Of a DNA stretch of 64,000 bases, positions 60,977-64,000 are shown piece by piece. The notes under the pieces are model-generated. The model had not been told where the DNA came from, searched no databases, and worked only from the letters and a program-made list of their open reading frames with translations. The stretch's first letter is position 1, and each line of letters opens with the position of its first letter. Origin of the DNA: Hafnia alvei (GTDB lineage: Bacteria > Pseudomonadota > Gammaproteobacteria > Enterobacterales > Enterobacteriaceae); NCBI RefSeq assembly GCF_964063325.1, contig NZ_OZ061315.1:558001-622000 (forward strand). Direction: 5' to 3'. A program made the position numbers and the translations under genes.

Positions 60977-61993
60977 TTACTGAGTGGCTGTTTTCAAACT
61001 GTTCATGGCGTTAAGCGCCGAGCTCAGACGATCGAGATCGTCCATTTGAGCCTGTAGCGCCGCGGTTTTTGTGGCTTTGTCGGTTGGGCTTAAGCCTTCG
61101 TTGGCTTTGATCGTCTGAGTTTGTTTAAACAGTGAGAGCTGGCGGATGGGAACCAGTTGGAGATCGCTGGATGGGCGGAACGGTGCCCAGCTCAAGCCTT
61201 TGAGAACCTGCTGCTCTTCCGGCGTTTTGCCGTAATTCATAAAGAAGCCGTAGATCTTTTGTTTGGCATCTTCTGACAGGTTTTTACGCCACACGATCGG
61301 GTCGCCAGGGATCAACGGTGATTTCCAGATCACTTTCAGATCTTTGAATTTCTCTGGTGCCGTGATCTTCAGACGATCGAGGTTTTCGGTATTGTTGGTT
61401 GCCACATCCACCTGCTTGTTAGCTACGGCGAGCGCATTGGTTTCGTGGTTGGCGTTAACGGTGCGTTTAAAGTCGCTGGCGGCGGTATTGTTCTTGGCGA
61501 AAACGTAATAGCCGGGGACTAAATAACCGGAGGTAGAGTTGGGATCGCCGTTGCCGAAGGTAAGATCTTTCTTCTTGGCCAGCATGTCTTGAACGTTATT
61601 GATCGGGCTGTCTTTATTCACGATCAGTACGCTCCAGTAGCCTGGTGAACCATCTGCGGCCACGGTTTGTGCAAAGACTTGCCCGTTGGCACGATCGACG
61701 GCTTCCATTGCTGAGAGGTTGCCGTACCACGCGATATCGACTTTGTTAAAGCGCATTCCTTGGATGATGCCCGCATAGTCTGGGGCGAAGAAGGCATTCA
61801 CCTTCATGCCCAGTTTTTTCTCCATATCCTTGAGGAATGGGTCCCACTGCGGTTTTAGGTTTTGTTGGGATTCCGTCGAAATAATGCCGAAGTTGAGCGC
61901 CGGAGCCTGTTCTTCAGCGTGTGCTGTGCTAAGCAGGGTACAGACGCTGAACATGCTGGTGAAAGCCAGCGCGGCTACCGTTTTGTAAGTCAT
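60977..61993 (-). CDS. phnD: PhnD, periplasmic phosphonate-binding protein
   Basis: 338 residues, same as E. coli PhnD, from the ATG at 61993. Signal peptide MTYKTVAALAFTSMFSVCTL to about AHA. Cluster F-type binding protein with 'LNFGIISTESQQNLKPQWDP', 'FNKVDIAWYGNLSAMEAV' and 'SPGYWSVLIVNKDSP'. It binds 2-aminoethylphosphonate and similar compounds and hands them to PhnE/PhnC. Confidence 0.95.
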   Translation of the reverse strand: MTYKTVAALAFTSMFSVCTLLSTAHAEEQAPALNFGIISTESQQNLKPQWDPFLKDMEKKLGMKVNAFFAPDYAGIIQGMRFNKVDIAWYGNLSAMEAVDRANGQVFAQTVAADGSPGYWSVLIVNKDSPINNVQDMLAKKKDLTFGNGDPNSTSGYLVPGYYVFAKNNTAASDFKRTVNANHETNALAVANKQVDVATNNTENLDRLKITAPEKFKDLKVIWKSPLIPGDPIVWRKNLSEDAKQKIYGFFMNYGKTPEEQQVLKGLSWAPFRPSSDLQLVPIRQLSLFKQTQTIKANEGLSPTDKATKTAALQAQMDDLDRLSSALNAMNSLKTATQ

Positions 61994-62028
61994 GTGATGA
62001 CTCCCTATGAGCATGTTGAAGGTTCGAA

Positions 62029-62829
62029 TTAAGCCGCAACGGCTTCGGTTTCAGGGGTAGAAACATTGACGCGGTTTACGCCGCGATAGAGATGTTCAAT
62101 TTGCTCGCGTGCTAAGTGCGCGCTTTCACCGTCGTAGAAAACATGCCCCTGACGCAGCGCGATGACGCGCTGGCAATAGCGCAGGGCGTAATCCACCTGA
62201 TGCAGAGTGACCACCACGGTGATGCCGTCCTTTTGATTAATATCGAGCAGGGTTTCCATCACGATGCGGGCGGATTCAGGATCCAGTGACGCAATGGGTT
62301 CATCGGCGAGAATCACTTTGGCTTTTTGCATCAGCGCACGTGCAATAGCGACGCGTTGCTGCTGGCCACCGGAAAGCGTGGATACCCGCTGGTGGGCGAA
62401 GGAGGCCATGCTCACGCGAGTGAGAGCCTGCATGGCCTGCTGTTTTTGTTCTTGAGTGAACCAACCGCAGCAGGTGCGCCAAAATGGCGTTGCGCCTAGC
62501 GCGCCAATCAGCACGTTTTCGAGAACCGTCAGGCGATTGACTAAATTGAACTGCTGAAAGATATAGCCAATATCGCTGCGGCTACGGCGAATATCTGCCG
62601 CGAGACGCCCCTGCTTTTGAATGGTGCGGCCTAATAATTCGATGTGGGAATCATCATGACGGTCGCTGGTGATAAGTCCGCTTAGATGGCGAAGCAGCGT
62701 AGATTTGCCTGAGCCAGAAGGGCCGAGCAAAGCCACCATCTGCCCTTGTTGAATCTCCATGCCAACGATGTGCAGCGCCTGCTGACCGGCGAATGTTTTA
62801 CTGAGGTTCTTAACTCGAATAATCGACAT
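62029..62829 (-). CDS. phnC: PhnC, phosphonate ABC transporter ATPase
   Basis: 266 residues (E. coli 262). Walker A GPSGSGKST, signature 'LSGGQQQRVAIARA', Walker B 'VILADEPIASLD', and an H-loop in 'VVVTLHQVDYALR'. First gene of the phn operon. The region upstream has PhoB-like half-sites, fitting phosphate-starvation control. Confidence 0.95.
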   Translation of the reverse strand: MSIIRVKNLSKTFAGQQALHIVGMEIQQGQMVALLGPSGSGKSTLLRHLSGLITSDRHDDSHIELLGRTIQKQGRLAADIRRSRSDIGYIFQQFNLVNRLTVLENVLIGALGATPFWRTCCGWFTQEQKQQAMQALTRVSMASFAHQRVSTLSGGQQQRVAIARALMQKAKVILADEPIASLDPESARIVMETLLDINQKDGITVVVTLHQVDYALRYCQRVIALRQGHVFYDGESAHLAREQIEHLYRGVNRVNVSTPETEAVAA

Positions 62830-62889
62830 GGCGTAACCCTCTTTAGTGAGGTGGTCAAAATTAAGTTGCGCTCATGGTGCCGATTGAAA

Positions 62890-62951
62890 ATGACAAAATG
62901 GTTATTTATATGTTGCAGAAATATGAATAGTTGAAGGCGTTAGGATGACAG
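62890..62951 (-). promoter_or_regulatory. PhoB-type half-sites in 11-bp register upstream of phnC
   Basis: On the minus strand CTGTCAT (62951-62945), TATTCAT (62929-62923), CTGCAAC (62918-62912) and TTGTCAT (62896-62890) fall in one 11-bp register. The pair at 62929-62912 fits the two-half-site Pho box best. The exact -10 is not clear. Confidence 0.5.
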
Positions 62952-63143
62952 CCGTAAAAAGGAGGGATGCGAAGCAGATTGCACAAAGCGTGTAATTGAG
63001 CCGTGTCCTACAGCGCATTCTGGACAGCGTAATACAGTTTTGGCAACGCATTGAAAACTGATGAAGACATGCGTTGAGCATTTTAATATAACACGATGCG
63101 TGGTTGTTATTTGCACGATAGGATTGTCGACTGTGGGTCATAG
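62952..63143. other. Non-coding gap between the phn promoter and the toxin-antitoxin promoter
   Basis: About 190 bp. No gene or named element recognised; part of the divergent control region between phnC and the Xre-RES pair. Confidence 0.5.
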
Positions 63144-63162
63144 GTCTATATTAGGCATAGAC
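63125..63162 (+). promoter_or_regulatory. Likely promoter and operator of the Xre-RES pair
   Basis: TTGTCG (63125-63130) and TATATT (63147-63152) are 16 bp apart. The inverted repeat GTCTAT-N7-ATAGAC (63144-63162) covers the -10, a usual place for autorepression by the antitoxin. Confidence 0.5.
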
Positions 63163-63188
63163 GTATGGCTAAGTGGCAGGAGGCAAGT

Positions 63189-63635
63189 ATGCGTATGTTC
63201 ACACCAACTCAGCAGCGGGATGAAAGCACACTTTGGCGCGTAGTGAGTTTTCCACCAGAAGGTAGTATTCAGTTGCTTGAGTTGCTTAAACAGGGATTAC
63301 CTACTGACGTGATTGAAAATATTCACCAATGGACGGGGATTAATAAGGCCGATATCGTCCAGATCGCGGGGATCAGCGGTCGTCAGGTTTCTCGTAGAAA
63401 GAATGGGCCTAAAACGTTATCGCCCGAGCAGAGTGAAAGCATTGCTCGTTTGGTGCGGGTGATGAACGCGGCGATTGCACTTTTTGAGGATGATAAAGAG
63501 CAGGCAATCCACTGGCTAACACATCCTGTGCGTGCTTTGGGGCAGACTGCCCCCGCGAGTCTTATCAGCACGGAGAGTGGAGCTATTGCGGTATTGAACC
63601 TGATTGGGCGCTTGGAGCACGGTGTATTCTCATGA
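63189..63635 (+). CDS. Xre/MbcA/ParS-type antitoxin of a RES-Xre module
   Basis: 148 residues from the ATG at 63189, chosen because CAGGAGGCAAGT precedes it; an ATG at 63165 is in frame. The N-terminal part contains a helix-turn-helix-like segment (KADIVQIAGISGRQVSRRK). The C-terminal DUF2384 domain shows 'AIHWLTHPVRALGQTAPASL' and ends 'IGRLEHGVFS', the pattern of antitoxins paired with RES toxins. The stop overlaps the toxin ATG by four bases. Confidence 0.88.
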   Translation: MRMFTPTQQRDESTLWRVVSFPPEGSIQLLELLKQGLPTDVIENIHQWTGINKADIVQIAGISGRQVSRRKNGPKTLSPEQSESIARLVRVMNAAIALFEDDKEQAIHWLTHPVRALGQTAPASLISTESGAIAVLNLIGRLEHGVFS

Positions 63636-64000
63636 TGGGCTATCGCATTGTTAAAACCAAATTTGCCAACAGCGCATTTACGGGGCAGGGCGCAAAACAG
63701 TTTGGCGGGCGCTGGAACCGCATGGGTAGCCCAATGGTGTATCTGGCCAGTTCTATCTCGCTTGCGATGCTGGAATGTTTGGTTCACCTCGAAAGCGCGC
63801 GGCTAACCGAGTTTTACTCGCTTTTTTCGATAGAAATTGATGACCGCGATATTAGCTCGCTGGATGTCAGCGTATTGCCTGCTCACTGGCGTCAGGATGA
63901 GATCTCGCCGGTAACCGCCGATATGGGTTCACAGTGGATAGCATCGAAGGTATCCGTAGGACTACGGGTGCCTTCGGTGATTGTGCCACAGGAAAATAAT
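63632..64000 (+). CDS. RES-domain toxin (3' end outside window)
   Basis: 123 residues are seen before the window ends; no stop is reached. It starts MMGYRIVKTKFANSAFTGQG. The RES residues are present: Arg in 'FGGRWNRMG', Glu in 'LAMLECLVHLES', and Ser in 'VPSVIVPQEN'. RES toxins deplete NAD+. It is translationally coupled to the antitoxin (ATGA). The usual length is about 145-160 residues, so the missing tail is short. Confidence 0.88.
   Translation, partial: MMGYRIVKTKFANSAFTGQGAKQFGGRWNRMGSPMVYLASSISLAMLECLVHLESARLTEFYSLFSIEIDDRDISSLDVSVLPAHWRQDEISPVTADMGSQWIASKVSVGLRVPSVIVPQENN

Overview
The window reads as chromosomal DNA of an Enterobacterales bacterium with moderate GC. Nearly every protein is very close to its Escherichia coli counterpart. 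The base composition, the pmrAB pair placed between obgE and dacB, and the complete phn operon together suggest Hafniaceae (Hafnia or Obesumbacterium). The genus is an inference; the order is well supported. I found no insertion sequence, prophage, CRISPR array or rRNA operon.

Layout. (1) 1-7.3 kb: the 3' end of tamB with ytfP, then ppa and fbp on the minus strand and mpl on the plus strand (envelope and central metabolism). (2) 7.4-12 kb: two tandem yhcN-type stress proteins, argR, mdh, sfsB and ispB. (3) 12.2-19.6 kb: rplU-rpmA-yhbE-obgE, the pmrAB two-component system, dacB, greA and yhbY. (4) 19.7-25.2 kb: rlmE-ftsH, folP-glmM and secG. (5) 25.3-37.9 kb: tRNA-Leu(GAG), initiator tRNA-Met, then the translation/RNA superoperon rimP-nusA-infB-rbfA-truB-rpsO-pnp-nlpI-yrbN-deaD, including the 24-codon yrbN that overlaps the deaD start. 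(6) 38-50.9 kb: a more variable stretch. It holds yedE-yedF (sulfur/selenium), yhbW, the cysteine uptake and degradation pair cyuP-cyuA, the oxygen-independent ubiquinone genes ubiV-ubiU and ubiT, yhbS, an accessory operon (GNAT acetyltransferase, PAS/LuxR regulator broken by an in-frame stop, NCS1 permease), then yhbQ and yhbP. (7) 51-62.8 kb: yraR, a 130-bp multi-hairpin palindromic element, and the full 14-gene phosphonate operon phnCDEFGHIJKLMNOP on the minus strand, preceded by PhoB-like half-sites spaced at 11 bp. (8) 63.1-64 kb: a Xre/MbcA-type antitoxin and a RES-domain toxin cut by the window end.

Working logic. Regions 2-5 are housekeeping modules for ribosomes, transcription, cell wall and RNA decay, with their usual attenuators and leaders. 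Region 6 is where gene order departs most from E. coli: yedEF sits where E. coli has mtr, and cyuPA and the GNAT/regulator/permease operon are insertions into the yhbW-yhbP series. Region 7 is a phosphate-starvation scavenging pathway: PhnCDE import, PhnGHIJKL and PhnM for C-P bond breakage, PhnN and PhnP for ribose-phosphate salvage, PhnO for aminophosphonate acetylation.

No clearly undescribed multi-gene system is evident. The best leads are small: the 130-bp element at 51711-51840, the possible anti-Shine-Dalgarno switch upstream of yedE, the NemR-like operator at yhbW, the nonsense-split regulator with a candidate operator upstream of its operon, and the palindromes upstream of cyuP.
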